DNA from: Cylindrobasidium torrendii FP15055 ss-10
Taxonomy: Eukaryota > Basidiomycota > Agaricomycetes > Agaricales > Physalacriaceae
Assembly: GCA_000934385.1 (NCBI GenBank)
Contig: KN880574.1
Span: forward strand, 1 to 62,460
Direction of reading: 5' to 3'
Length of the DNA stretch: 62,460 nt
A program made the translations under genes and the position numbers. The number at the start of each line of letters is the position of its first letter. The first letter of the stretch is position 1. Shown here in pieces: positions 1 through 10,934 of the stretch. The notes beneath the pieces were generated by a model. That model saw only the letters and a program-made list of their open reading frames with translations, ran no database searches and had not been told where the DNA came from.

Positions 1-655
1 ATTTTAGTGGTTCTCGGGGAGATTTCTGGGCTTAGGGCTTATATCGTTGCCTACAATGAGCAGATTGGCTCAAAATCTGTCTTGTTTTGGCTACTACTTG
101 TCGTGCATGACCTAAAATGTAAAAAATCGCCAGAGGTCCCCTCGGGGTGTACCCAATCTAGGGGACCTCTGGCGCTTTTTCTTCCCTTCTGTTGAACTCG
201 ATTTCTAGTAGTTTTTACAGTATTAAATCGAATTTTGTCACTCTTCGTCACACATTCACGTGATGTAGTGGATTGCGTCTGACGCCTACCTTATTTGATA
301 AGGACCTGAACAATGGCCCACAGTAGTAAGCTCGACTCGATTTGGAAGTTACAATAATTTATACAACGAAAGTCACAAACGCACGAGAAGCGTCGGACTT
401 CGCGTTAGCGATGCATTTCTTGGCGAAGTTTGTGGATAAAGGCGTGCTGTGGTGACTCTCCGGGAAAAGATACTTCTAATTTGAAGCTGCGAGGGCATAC
501 TACATGAGTTTGAAGCGAGCCGTATCAAATGCGGTGAGAAGAACTCCGCAAAGTTCAACTACACTGGGTTACAAGACGGAAACAACAAACACAACGGCCT
601 CGAAACTGAGCAATACAAGAATGGTGTATACAATCAAACTCCAGGAAGCAGCAGG
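1..655. other. intergenic, left edge
   Basis: No gene is supported here. The short open frames have no recognisable protein and no splice pattern. The stretch contains the strong foldback described separately at 128-174. The rest, up to the 3' end of the acidic protein gene, looks like ordinary A+T-rich spacer. Confidence 0.5.
128..174. repeat. perfect 15-bp inverted repeat (foldback hairpin)
   Basis: The arm CGCCAGAGGTCCCCT (128-142) is followed after 17 nt by its exact reverse complement (160-174). The loop itself can pair GGGT with ACCC. The hairpin is bracketed by an A run (121-126) and a T run (176-180), which lengthens the stem after one mismatch. It resembles a terminator or the core of a foldback element. 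Its function in a fungus is unknown. Confidence 0.8.
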
Positions 656-1373
656 TTAAGCACCCCTGCCGACATAGTCCGCGTCGTCGTCGCTCAGGTC
701 ATCGTTCTTGCTCTCTTTGAGGAGCTCCGATGTCAAGCTCTCTTTCTCTTCGCCATCCTAAGCAGATGAGCAAGGGGAGGGAGGTGGTATAAAACATTAG
801 CACACACCTCCGATTCACTTTCTGAGGCACCCTCGTCAGTGGCAACGGCTTCTGCGTCCTCCTTGATCTCCTTAGGCCCCACTGGAAGAGGCTTCAGGCC
901 AGCCCTCTCTTCAATTTCTTTCAGACGCGTATCACGCTCTTCATCATCCGTTGTCTCCCATTCCGACTCCTCATCTTCCTCAGATTCGGCGTCGGAGTCG
1001 GATTCACTAGGGTTGGTCGAGCTGTCCTCGTAGTCTGGGTCTTCCTCCTCGTCATCATCATCGTCGTCCCACTACACACTAGGCGTTAATGCAGTCGATT
1101 ATAAGGTGCTAGTACGAATCCTGCCTTCTCGGTGATAAGAGCCGCGGTGCTAGTCTTGCAAGTAGCGTTAGTAGTAAGTCCAGGGGGTCTTTACATTCAT
1201 CACATACCTTGGCCTCTGAGTCCTCTACCGCTTTGGGCTATGGCGAATGAACATCAGGTGGAAGCCGGACACTTCATTCGCAGGACACGCACTGTATCAT
1301 CGGTGCAAATTTGCATTTTGTCATCAAGATCATTGGCGAGTTTCTCGGAATCGTCGCCGGATCCCATGTCCAT
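656..1373 (-). CDS. small acidic protein of unknown function
   Basis: I do not recognise the family. The start MDMGSGDDSEK at 1373 and the stop at 656-658 can be joined through five exons with phase-compatible GT-AG introns. Short exons encode PKAVEDSEAK and TSTAALITEKAGF. A long acidic exon follows with a run of Asp/Glu (WDDDDDDEEED) and many Ser-Asp-Glu blocks, then a last exon ending in DDDADYVGRGA. One intron carries the branch-site sequence TACTAAC. The product is about 175 residues, strongly acidic and probably disordered, which would suit a nuclear or chaperone-like partner, but this is inference only. The 5' exons are the least certain part. Confidence 0.55.
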
Positions 1374-1750
1374 GGCTTGCTGATGGTGGTGTAATTGAAA
1401 GAGGTTAATTCCAACAAAAAGTTGAACGCGCATGTGACCGACCTGTCGCGTCGGACTCTTAAGCGCGTTTCTCGCGTGGCGATGCATGCTCGTGGCGCAG
1501 ATAGCAGTTGGTTGGATGCACAACGCTCTTGGGTCACCCCGCTAGGAAGCGTTAGGAAGCGAGGGAAATCCCTCATTGTGATTCTTAGAGATACATACCA
1601 ACGACCACGCAGAGTTGGCTAGCTCTGGTTATTATTATGTAATCATTTGTTCTGAACTTTTCGATTCGGGCCGGAGTCCGACTTGCTTCTTTCCTTCGGC
1701 CACCATCAAACTACCGACCGCAGTGCTACTCTACGGCCCCACCTTCAAAA

Positions 1751-2947
1751 ATGCAACTCCCCCAGGAACTTGTCGACGAAATCATAAATATGACGGTTCC
1801 TCCAATCGGAGAAGACGGTTGGGACACCGATGTCGATGGAGCCCTCAAGTCTATGCCCTATAACTTCTGCCTGGTCTCCCGCGCGTTCCTTCCTAGAAGC
1901 CGGGCTCTACTATGGCACCGTCTCCGCTCCGATGATTACTTGGCATTCCAGAGCTTGCAGCAGCACAACCATCTTCCGTGTCTTGTCAACACCCTCATCA
2001 TCGATTCCGACCAACCCTGCCTCAAGGACATAGAAGTCCTCACACATATCGTGCATCTCGAACTACATGGCCATATTGGGTATATTCCTAAAGAGGTGGT
2101 GAACCACATCCGGGAACACTGGTCTGGACTACGCACCGTCAGCTTCGTACAAGCATACTTTGTGGCCAACGTTATGGGCTTGCTGAGGAAACTACCAATG
2201 ATCAAGGAGTTCAGGTTTCTATCTAGCGATGGACCGTCATTTGGTTCCCACAAATCCCTTCGCAATGTTGATTGGGACCAGCCCGTGGCGCATTTGGATA
2301 CCCTTCACCTTAACATTGGCAAAGACATTTTACCGCTTATTCGAGCCGTGGTCAGCAAGTCGAAATCGATGTTCTCCATTGACAGCGTCAGGAATTTAAC
2401 GCTCGGAGTTAATGACTATCGAGCTCCCGCAGTTACAGCTTGCGCTTTTGCGCTCTTAGACGCCGTTGCGCCTGCATTGGAACAATTAGCATTCCGCTTT
2501 TTACCAGATCGTGTCAGACATATGGATTGTGTTGATCTGACATCTTTCAGGAAACTACGCAGTCTCTCCTTCGACATACTCGAGAAACGGTACATGCCTG
2601 GACCCCGTGCGGCCGCCGCTTGGTGGACAAAGAATTTGCGGGAGGCCATTTCGAAAAGATGGACGATACAAGAAATCGAAGTCAACGTTATTCTTTATGG
2701 GGATAGGCTGGACCCAGAGGGGGGGATTTTTCATGGCCTTCACAATGCGAAAGTGTGGCAGGCGTTGGATGAGATTCTTGGTCAGGTTGACGCCAAGAGT
2801 GTCGCTCTGCGTATCCGAAGCCATGGTCGCTTAGATGACAAAGATGTCACCGCGTTTAAGGAGGCATTGAGCAAATACCTTCCCGTTTGCTTAGCGCTCC
2901 CACACTTTGTTTTCAGGGAGTCTGGTCGTTTCTGGCACTATTATTGA
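1751..2947 (+). CDS. F-box-like protein, intact copy
   Basis: A single-exon frame encodes 398 residues. It opens with MQLPQELVDEIINM, the usual start of the F-box helix in Agaricomycete F-box-like proteins, followed by YNFCLVSRAFLPRSRALLW, which matches the second half of that domain (LVSRxFLPxSRxLLF). The rest is leucine-rich without clear repeats, as is typical of the lineage-expanded substrate-binding halves. F-box proteins bind Skp1 and recruit targets to SCF ubiquitin ligases; the target here is unknown. The gene has a frameshifted tandem paralogue downstream at 3304, which fits rapid birth and death in this family. Confidence 0.8.
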   Translation: MQLPQELVDEIINMTVPPIGEDGWDTDVDGALKSMPYNFCLVSRAFLPRSRALLWHRLRSDDYLAFQSLQQHNHLPCLVNTLIIDSDQPCLKDIEVLTHIVHLELHGHIGYIPKEVVNHIREHWSGLRTVSFVQAYFVANVMGLLRKLPMIKEFRFLSSDGPSFGSHKSLRNVDWDQPVAHLDTLHLNIGKDILPLIRAVVSKSKSMFSIDSVRNLTLGVNDYRAPAVTACAFALLDAVAPALEQLAFRFLPDRVRHMDCVDLTSFRKLRSLSFDILEKRYMPGPRAAAAWWTKNLREAISKRWTIQEIEVNVILYGDRLDPEGGIFHGLHNAKVWQALDEILGQVDAKSVALRIRSHGRLDDKDVTAFKEALSKYLPVCLALPHFVFRESGRFWHYY

Positions 2948-3303
2948 AATTTTCATAGTGTTGTTTACATAGATATCTAGTACAATAATTGACCATCGAA
3001 CACATTTTGGACTTGCTTTAACAAACAGGTTGGCTGTCTCAAAGTATGGGTTTTTATCACCATTGACCTAGTGTGTTTTGTGGGTGGGGAGTATGCATAA
3101 GGTCAATTGGTGCTACACAACATGTTTGATATGACAAATTCCCTTCTAATTGTAACTTATAGAGACACCGTAGAGCTGGTTTGTGTCATTATTATGTAAT
3201 CTTTCAGTTTAGTCCTTCGCCGATACGGGCCGGAATACGTCTTTCCTCAAACCACCACCAACTACTGAACCAAGCTCAACACCATCCATAGTCACCCTCG
3301 AGA
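2948..3303 (+). other. spacer between the tandem F-box copies
   Basis: Contains the 3' end of the first copy and, from about 3165, the duplicated promoter of the second copy. No further gene is seen. Confidence 0.6.
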
Positions 3304-4526
3304 ATGCAGCTCCCTCAGGAACTAGTCGACAAAATCATAAATATGGCGGCCCCTCAAATTGGAGAAGATGGTTGGGACATCGCTATCGATGGAGTCCTTA
3401 AGTCCATGCTATATAACTGCTGCCTAGTCTCCCGCGCGTTCCTTCCCACAAGCCGGGCTCTGCTATGGCACCGTCTCCACTCTGATGATGACTTGGCTTT
3501 CAAAAGCTTGCAGCAGCACAGTCACCTTCCGTGTCTTGTCAACACCCTCATCATCGACTATTGTTGCGAACAACTTCCCTACCCGAGGACCTAGAAGTCC
3601 CCAAAATCCTCACCCATATCGTACATCTCGAGATACGTGGATCGATCGAGTTGATGCCCGAAGAGACGATAGAGTACATCCGAGGACATTGGTCTGGCCT
3701 ACGCACCGTCAGCTTCATAGAAGCATCTGTGGACGGCATCATACCCCTCCTGAGAAGTCTCCCAATGGTCAAGGAGTTCAGGCTCTTATCTAGCGAAGAC
3801 CAGGACCTCTTCCCCATTCCCCTCAACAATTATGATTGGGATCAGCCCGTGATGCAGCCGGACACTCTTCACCTGCATGTAGCGAGTTCCATTGTTAAGC
3901 CGCTTTTGCGAGCCGCGATCAAACACCCAACATCGATATTCTCTATCCAAAGCGTCAAGAAGTTAACGCTGGGATTCCATAGCTCCCGATGGTTGGAGGG
4001 CCTAGAGCACTTTTACGCGGCCGCAAACCGCGCTTTTGCGCTGTCGTTATTAGTCGCTGTCGCGCCTACCTTGGAACATTTGGCATTCCGCTGTCCGCCA
4101 AATGATATCAAGAATTGGGATCCTGTCGATCTTACGTCTTTCAAGAAACTACGCAGTTTGTCCTTTGACATACATGAGGGCGGGCACCTGCCTTCTAAGT
4201 ACCTGCCAGGACCCTATGAGGTTGCGGCTTGGTGGTCAAAGAACTTGCGGATGGCCAACTCGAAAAAGTGGACTATACGAGAAATCGAAGTCAACCTTGT
4301 TCTCCCTCAGCATAGGGTGCACCACTTGCGTGGCCTTCGTACGTTGGACGAGATTCTAGGCCATGTTGACACCAAAAGACTCGTTTTTCGCATTCGTTGC
4401 GATCGCAGATTAGCTGATCGACATATTGCCGTGCTCAAGAAGGCGCTGCCCGAGCATCTTCCCGTTTGTTCAAGGCTTCCCCATTTTGTGTTTGAGGGGT
4501 GTGACCGTTTTTGGAAGTACTATTGA
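3304..4526 (+). pseudogene. F-box-like protein, frameshifted tandem paralogue
   Basis: The first 86 or so codons are closely related to the copy at 1751 (MQLPQELVDKIINM start, same LVSRAFLP motif). The frame then stops at 3592-3594. The remainder, resuming at EDLEVPKILTHIVHLE, is open to 4526 in another frame and ends like copy 1 (FVFEGCDRFWKYY against FVFRESGRFWHYY). Aligning the two DNAs shows a net gain of 8 nt between the shared TCATCGA (about 3551) and GAGGAC (about 3586), which explains the shift. The only GT-AG pair spanning the break gives a 32-nt intron and a stop codon, so splicing does not rescue it. The rest is well preserved, so the break is recent or is an assembly error. Confidence 0.75.
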
Positions 4527-4773
4527 CGTTAAAAGAGGTTGTTTAGATATCTAGGTTCGAATTACAGTCTTCGAGTACTGTATACTTCGTCTTCGTCTTC
4601 GCCTACTTAGGGACATCGTGCCGGGAATATGCAGCTGTGAGAATGTCTGCAAACGAGTGCCTTCAAAATATGCGTACAATTGTCTAGCGGGTGTGTCAAG
4701 TCCAAGGAATAAGCCAACTCCGGCCAAAGGAAAAGAAAGAAGATTAGCTCAGAAGAGACGGTAACAACTTTAA

Positions 4774-7324
4774 CTATCGATCTTTAGCAGTCCGATCCCT
4801 GAATCTCCCCCAACTTGTAAATACTCTTAACAGCCACATAGGCCGCCATGCCACCGGGACAGGCTGCGAGCTTTCTTCGGGCTCACCAGTTAGACCTCTC
4901 AATGCTCCTGCAACTGCGACTGGTGTGGGGGACTCGGTGTCAACGTCCTCGCTCAAGTCGTCCATACCAGCAGCCTGTGGTTGAAAGATGTCCTCCAGCC
5001 GGCCTTCTTCCTCAGCCTCACTTTCCGTGCGCCCATACCGGTCGACCATGACATCCTCACCGTTGACCCGCCACTGCCTCGCCTCCCCTTTCCACTTCCT
5101 CCTCCGCACCTGATCAGCCCTTGGATCGCTCGGGGTCGCACCAGCTCTTGTCCCAAACACTTTGCCGCGTACCTCCACAACCTTCCTCCTGCCCTCGACA
5201 GCAGCCGTCCAGGCATCGCGCATGCCCATCTGCTCTGCCTCGTACCACAGTGTATTCACACCCTGCATCATCTTCGCTCCCCGTACACGCTCCGTATCAA
5301 GCACCCCAAGCACGCTCACATCTTCGCCGGCTTCAAGCGTGCTGTATAGGTTTCGCAGATGCGCAGAGGTCCCAACGAGCCGAGAGTTGAGCATATCCGT
5401 AGCCTGCAACACTTTCTCTAGATGCATCTCCCGACGATACATGACCAAATACTCCCCTGCCAATGCTACGTCGAGTCGCATATGGTCTATTGGGAGCACT
5501 TTGCTTTCGCAAGGAAGATACGGAGGGAACGAGCGTCGCCGTGAGAGCAAATTGAAAGGTTTCAAACTTGTCGAAGAGAGGGAATCTTCCTGCACGACCT
5601 TTTGAGGAATCGACCATGATGTGGCTCGCGAATTTGGCGTTGGCCGTCGCGCGCGAAGAGCAGCAGGCAGACTGGGCCCAGCGCCAGAATATAGCGTGTT
5701 GGACGTCGCTGACTGCGGGGGCGTTTGAGACGATTCACTAGTGATGATAACGTTCGGCACAAGAGGAGGGTTTTGGAAGGGAATGTTCGGAGAACCTGTC
5801 GATGGAGAAACTTGACCACTGCTTAATTGATCGTCATCCTCGTTGATGACGGCGTTTCTATGCCTGCGCCTGCCACCTATCCTATCGAACCATGAGCATG
5901 CCATTTTCGTGGGGAGAAAGTGAAAATGCGAACCCTGTCCAGCTCTCCAGCTTGTCTTTCACACGTTTTCTCTTCCAGGCTTTCCCAATGAACAGATCAT
6001 CTCCTTCCTCCCAGTCACTTTCGTCCTTCCCAGCGCTAGTTCCGGCGCTGGAGCCTGTTCCGACGCCTGCACCCCCACCTCCGCTCCATAATGCTCTCAC
6101 AACGCCCCCAATCTCCTTACCCTCTTCGTCTCCCCTGCGCCTACCCTTCCCTATGCCTCTTACGATTCCATGTAAGCTGTCCATCTTTTCTTGAGGGAGA
6201 ATCGTTGCAACGAGGGCGTGAAGATCGTCTGTGGGTTTGACGATTGAACCTGCACCAACGCTAGGCGTCTCGGGCGGTTCTGACGTCAACAAACTATCGA
6301 CAAGACTTGTCGTGATGAAGGGTGAGCCCAGGGATGGAAGGATGGGCGTCGCGCTAGGTGTCCGGATGTTCATCATATTGATATTTGGTGTGTGGGGTCC
6401 TGAAAGATTGGACAGTGCAATAGAAAAGAGCGTGGGTGATGCGAAAGGATCCTTGGGGAGAAGATGTCCATGATGGAGGGCAGCGAGACGATTTCGCGCA
6501 GTGAACACTGTCGACAACAGCATGGCCACTAATGCGGGGGAAGGTATTCGGTGTTCGAGTGCAGCAGGATAATGCTGAGATGCCCAGGCAGAAAGTGCGG
6601 ACAGAGTACCATCGCAAAGAAGGCCATCCTGTGGTGTCCTATCGAATCCAAATAGGAAAAGGGAAGCCTGGAGGAGTTTGACGAGTTCTAACACCGAGGT
6701 GGATGTCGAACTGCCGCCGACGCTTGTCTTCTCTTGCTCGCGGGCCCCATCTTTGTCCTTGTCCTTCTCTTTGTCCTTGTCCTTGTCTTTCTCCTGCGGT
6801 GGCAGAAGATAGGCAGCATAAAACCTCTCCTTCGTGCTCTCACTGGGTTCTGCGAGCGTTAGAGCAGTCCGCCCGGCAACATTCAGCCTGAGTAGATTGA
6901 TGTTCGCCACAAGCCTCTGCCGCACTTTTGGATTCCAGGCGCCGTCGGGTACGCGGACGAGGGTGTAGTCGCTACGGAATTGAGCGAGGGATGTGACCAT
7001 GAGTATACCCTGGAGAGCAGGACCATCGTGCAGTGCCGGTCCTTCATGCGACGTTCCCGATGGAATAGTAATCTGCTTCGGCCGTCCGTCTCTTCTCATC
7101 TCATGCACGGCATCCCGCATTGTCTCTTCATCGCGCGGCTCGAGTACGTCGACCTCGATGGTGTCCTTGGCGTCCGCGGTGTATACCGTCAATAATGGAT
7201 ATGGTCGTTGCCGGTCCACGACCCATTTCTCAACAGCGTGTAGTTGATATCCGTGAAGAGTGTGGGTAGAGTGTAGCGTAAAACTCGGCAAGGGGTCGTG
7301 GCCGGAAGGGACAAGGAGCAGCAT
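4774..7324 (-). CDS. STB6/STB2-like (Sin3-binding) protein
   Basis: Two long overlapping frames join through a 52-nt intron (5882-5933), giving SWTG then IGGRRRHRN and an 832-residue product. The N-terminal 90 residues (FTLHSTHTLHGYQLHAVEKW, then PLLTVYTADAKDTIEVDVL) match my recollection of the STB6-like N-terminal domain of fungal Sin3-binding proteins. The middle carries a KD/EK-rich low-complexity tract, and the C-terminal part has a helical region (VALAGEYLVMYRREMHLEKV). The role, by family, is interaction with the Sin3 corepressor or related regulatory functions; nothing more specific is visible. The start at 7324 is chosen at MLLLVPSG just before the conserved domain; an in-frame ATG at 7417 is possible. 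The donor (GTTCGC) is weak, but the frame fits exactly. Confidence 0.7.
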
Positions 7325-7476
7325 TGCAGAATTAAGCCGTGACGTAATAGCTGCCTTGATATGTCCGGAGATCGGTACGCTCCGCCGAATCAAAGCAAGC
7401 CACAATTCAAGCCTCAAAACTTGCTTGCAATGTCAAAAATCGTGTAAGCTACAATGGTTGGAAACTACTACACTGC

Positions 7477-10400
7477 TCAAGCTGGCAGTCTCTTCTTCGT
7501 CTTCCTCGGGGTCTGGTGAGGCGGCGGTGGTGGTAGCGAGATCGACTCGAAACCCCAATCTGCCGCGCCCAACGACGGAAGAGCAGGCATTTTCCCCTTC
7601 GCCTTCTCCGACAATATTCTACGTGGTTCAGGAGCACGCGCGGGCTCGGGCTCGGGTTCAGGTTCAGACTCTGGCTCCTCCTCCTCGAGTCTAACCTCTG
7701 CCTCTAATGCCTCCAGTTCGTCATCCACATTGTCGTCCTCCGGCTCTTGTCTGCTAGAAACTGCTTGTTCGTGTGCATATTGCCTATCCTCTCTCTTCTG
7801 GTCGTCCAGTGATATAGACGCGAACGAGGAGGAAAGAGATCTAAGGAGATGGTGTAAGTGGAACGCATGTCCATGGAATCCTAGGATCCACGTACAAAAG
7901 TTCCTCATGCCTATGGTTGCACCATAGCTTACATGAATCCTTGTACTGTAGGAGCAAACCAGCTAGGTCGTTATAGAACTACGCATAGATTCAGCACGCA
8001 ACCAAGAATATGAGCGTCTAGATGCCTAACCTTGATGCCCTCCTCAAGATTGCCTCCAATTTCCTTGTACTTGTGGTATGACAGATCAAGGGACTGAAGC
8101 GCCCTTTCTCTTTCCTTTATTGAAGGATCCTCTTTCCTCGACGATAGGAACTTGTCGTTACAGTCCTTTCCAATGCATCACTTGTCAATAATGGCAGATT
8201 GCTAAACCCCGAACTCACCTCGATTGACGCAAGTGTATCCTGGAGTGTTTGGTCGCTCTGCCGAATCAGCTCGATGAACCTGTCGTACTTCGCCAGTTCA
8301 TCTTCTAAGATATTCTCGAATGCCGAAGGTTGTATTTCGGCGCTGTCGCTGGCCTTTGCTGCCGCCTCCTGAATGCGTCCCCGAATATCATCCGACCGCG
8401 CCAGAGCTTCAGCACGACTAACAACTTCAATTCGTCGTTGATGTTGTTCATCGAGATTCTCTAGCATTGTGCGCAGCATTCGTGCGTGCCTCTGCGTCAG
8501 CGCCGCCTCTGCCGTCCGGTTCTTTGTTCCCGTCGTCGATGGGATCAGGTTCTCTAGATCTTTCTGAACACAACGTCAATATCATCGCTAGCACTCGAGA
8601 TGAGACAGAACCAACCTCCTCAATGATTAAATCCACAATGCTGTCCTCCCACTCTTCCCATTTCCTTCGAACTGTCTCATCACTGTTCCTTGCTTGCACA
8701 ATAATCTCGCGATACCGTCGCTCCTTCCCTACAAGCGCTTCATTCGCCTCATGAGATGGTGCTCTCTGCACCCCGCCGGATTCACGCGCCAGGTCATCCT
8801 CCGTTGCCTCATCATCCAAGATATCCAACGCCTCATCGAGAATATTGTTCACATGCGCCGCCTGTTTCCTCAAATCCTCAAACCATGCATCTATCTTCAC
8901 AGGCCCATTCTCTCGTCTCACTTCTCCGGCTTTCTTCAAGAGGCTGGGAGGAAGCCCTACCGGTCGCTCGAGCGCTTCGAGGGATGCAGGAAGATTGTGC
9001 TGGCGTAAGAACGAATCCGCGTGGCTCCTCAACGACTTGTCAACATCGATAATCTCCTCTTTAACCAGATTCTGCTTGCGGTCGTTGTAAATATCTGCCA
9101 ACCGTCGGAAAAATATTTCTGAGATAAAATTTGGCACATACTAATAGCCTCTTGGGCACCCCAGCTGAGGAGATCGTGGAACATAGCGTCCTTGGGCTTC
9201 ACTGGAATCGTCAAAGCGGATGGAATGGTCTGCTTTGCAATGGAAGCATGGGCAATGGTTGGCAATGCTGAAGGGGCGGGTACATCTTTGTGGTAGATCA
9301 AATCATTGTCGCGTTCGGCACGCTGGAGCTCGGTGTACAGGTGGTCGACAAGAGACTGCAACATGAGTTAAATGAGATGGCGAGTGTTAGCAGGACATAC
9401 CTTAACGTCCGTCTTCACCATCGTCGATACCCCTCGTCGACTATTTGCTACATCGCTTGCTCGTTTGGCTTCAGCGGAAGCTGCTTGTAGGTATGCGACC
9501 TCCCATCCGTAGCTGTCCTGCTGTTGGTTCCACGCCAGATAACTAAATCACGCAAGACTCACTTGCTTTTGTCCGACTCCTCCTGCGCTTTTCTGAAGTA
9601 TGCGCCTGCTTGGAAATGGTACTGCTTCGCTTCTATGTGTGCCAGTTGGTCCTGCCAGTGTGTCAGCCATCATGCGTTGGCGAGAAGCAGCAAACGCACT
9701 AATGGAAACAGATGCTTCACCTCCGGAGGCGCATCTTGAATGGCAGAGAGAGCTAGTGCATACGTTGCTGACGTCTTCAATAGCTCAGCCGCCATTCATA
9801 CGATGACAATGAACGCACATTGGCAGCAAGTTTGGCTATGAGCGCGTTCTTGTACCCATCCAGCTTGGCCTTTTGCCAAAAGCATTCTTGGGCCTGAGCG
9901 AGCATCAACCACTCAAAGCACCGGATGAATGCGCGCGACAGGTCGTGTGGTGTTTCTTCTTCCAGACCGGTGAATACAAGTTGGGGCAAGATCTCTGTAC
10001 GCAGGTAACTGAGAGTCCCAGTAGCATTCTAGACAATGTTAGCGTAGCAAGGTATTGGGCGATACGATACGCGCACCTGGAATGCGCCAATGGCGCGTTT
10101 AATTCCGTCTACGTGTGACCGATCCTCCGCCAGACCGAGCTGTGAGTATAAAGCAGCAAGGTTGAATACCACGGACGCGCGCTCGAAAACGAGGCTTCGC
10201 AGAGTCACAGGGACAACTTCCGGTCTGAATGGGTGCGCATACGAGATGTCCAATCCTATCTGGATAGAGTCGGATTAGACGCTCAATTACTCGGCTGTTT
10301 GGACGCACGTCGGCGGGCAGCTTGGTGAGGACGGCTACCAGTTGCGCATGGTATCTGAAAGCGAGTCAGTGCAATCTAGGTTCAGGCATATTGCGCACCT

Positions 10401-10592
10401 CGTGAGCTTCTCAATGCTCTGAACATGGACCGGTACGTTTACGGTGCTATCCCGGAGAACCTGCCACTGATTCAAGTCGGCTTTGAACGCGTCGGGATGG
10501 AAGCTGGTGTGTTCTTCAAGATAGCGGCGCGCTGGTTCTTTCACATCAATGGAGTATGATTTTTTGAAAGGTATCGAGATTAGGTTGGACAT
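7477..10592 (-). CDS. RIM20: pH-response scaffold Rim20/PalA (BRO1 domain)
   Basis: A multi-exon gene. It starts with MSNLISIPFKKSYSIDVKEP and continues through BRO1-domain exons: PFRPEVVPVTLRSLVFERAS, VVFNLAALYSQLGLAEDRS, GIKRAIGAFQ, then a coiled V-domain with KQTIPSALTIPVKPKDAMF and PVGLPPSLLKKAG. It ends in an acidic (EP-rich) segment and a short SLPPPPPHQT tail. The N-terminal IPFK...HPDAF pattern fits Rim20/PalA better than Bro1. Rim20 binds ESCRT-III (Snf7) on endosomes and the transcription factor Rim101/PacC through YPXL motifs, allowing Rim101 processing at alkaline pH. The gene lies 152 bp upstream of, and on the same strand as, the STB6-like gene. The Rim20 versus Bro1 assignment is from memory of the families. 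Confidence 0.82.
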
Positions 10593-10934
10593 CGTTCAAG
10601 GCAGAAGTGCATGATCTCGCCTCGATCAGGCAAGATACACATGCGTCGGTGGTCGGGCCGGGGACATCGCATTTAAAAGTTAAAAGCATTTTAACCCATT
10701 GGATTTGTAGTGTAGATATATGCAGTGTCCCCCCCCCCCCAAATCTCTGGGTAATTGATATAACTACTGTCGATCCTTCAACGGCTGATTAGCGGATCAA
10801 CGTTTCCCTCATGAACCCCGCCTTGTCGTCGGTGGTCGTATTGCAGCAACCGCGCCATAAACTCAGAGCAGATGTTTAGTCCGTTCAGTTACAAGATAAA
10901 CTACATCGCAAGAAATAGAGCACATATGTCCATG
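10593..10934. other. intergenic spacer with 12-bp C homopolymer
   Basis: Lies between the Rim20 start and the DUF6534 stop. It holds a run of 12 cytosines (10729-10740) and no supported gene. Confidence 0.6.

Larger units (their letters stand above)
1615..4530 (+). repeat. tandem gene duplication (two about 1.35-kb units)
   Basis: The segments from about 1615 to 2950 and from about 3165 to 4530 are related along their whole length. The similarity begins in the promoter: both have ATTATTATGTAATC, then CGGGCCGGA, then a pyrimidine-rich stretch before an ATG followed by CAGCT or CAACT. It runs through the coding region. The conserved promoter indicates segmental tandem duplication rather than retroposition. 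Confidence 0.85.

Noticed and set aside
3560..3594. A GT-AG intron rescuing the frameshifted F-box copy
   Set aside because: The only candidate is 32 nt long, shorter than any other intron here, and splicing it gives an immediate stop.
5882..5933. Two separate genes at 4774-5904 and 5882-7417
   Set aside because: A 52-nt intron joins them in frame and removes the stop, and a single STB6-like protein is more plausible than two overlapping genes.
10729..10740. The C12 run as a functional element
   Set aside because: A simple homopolymer between two genes; more likely slippage than a signal.
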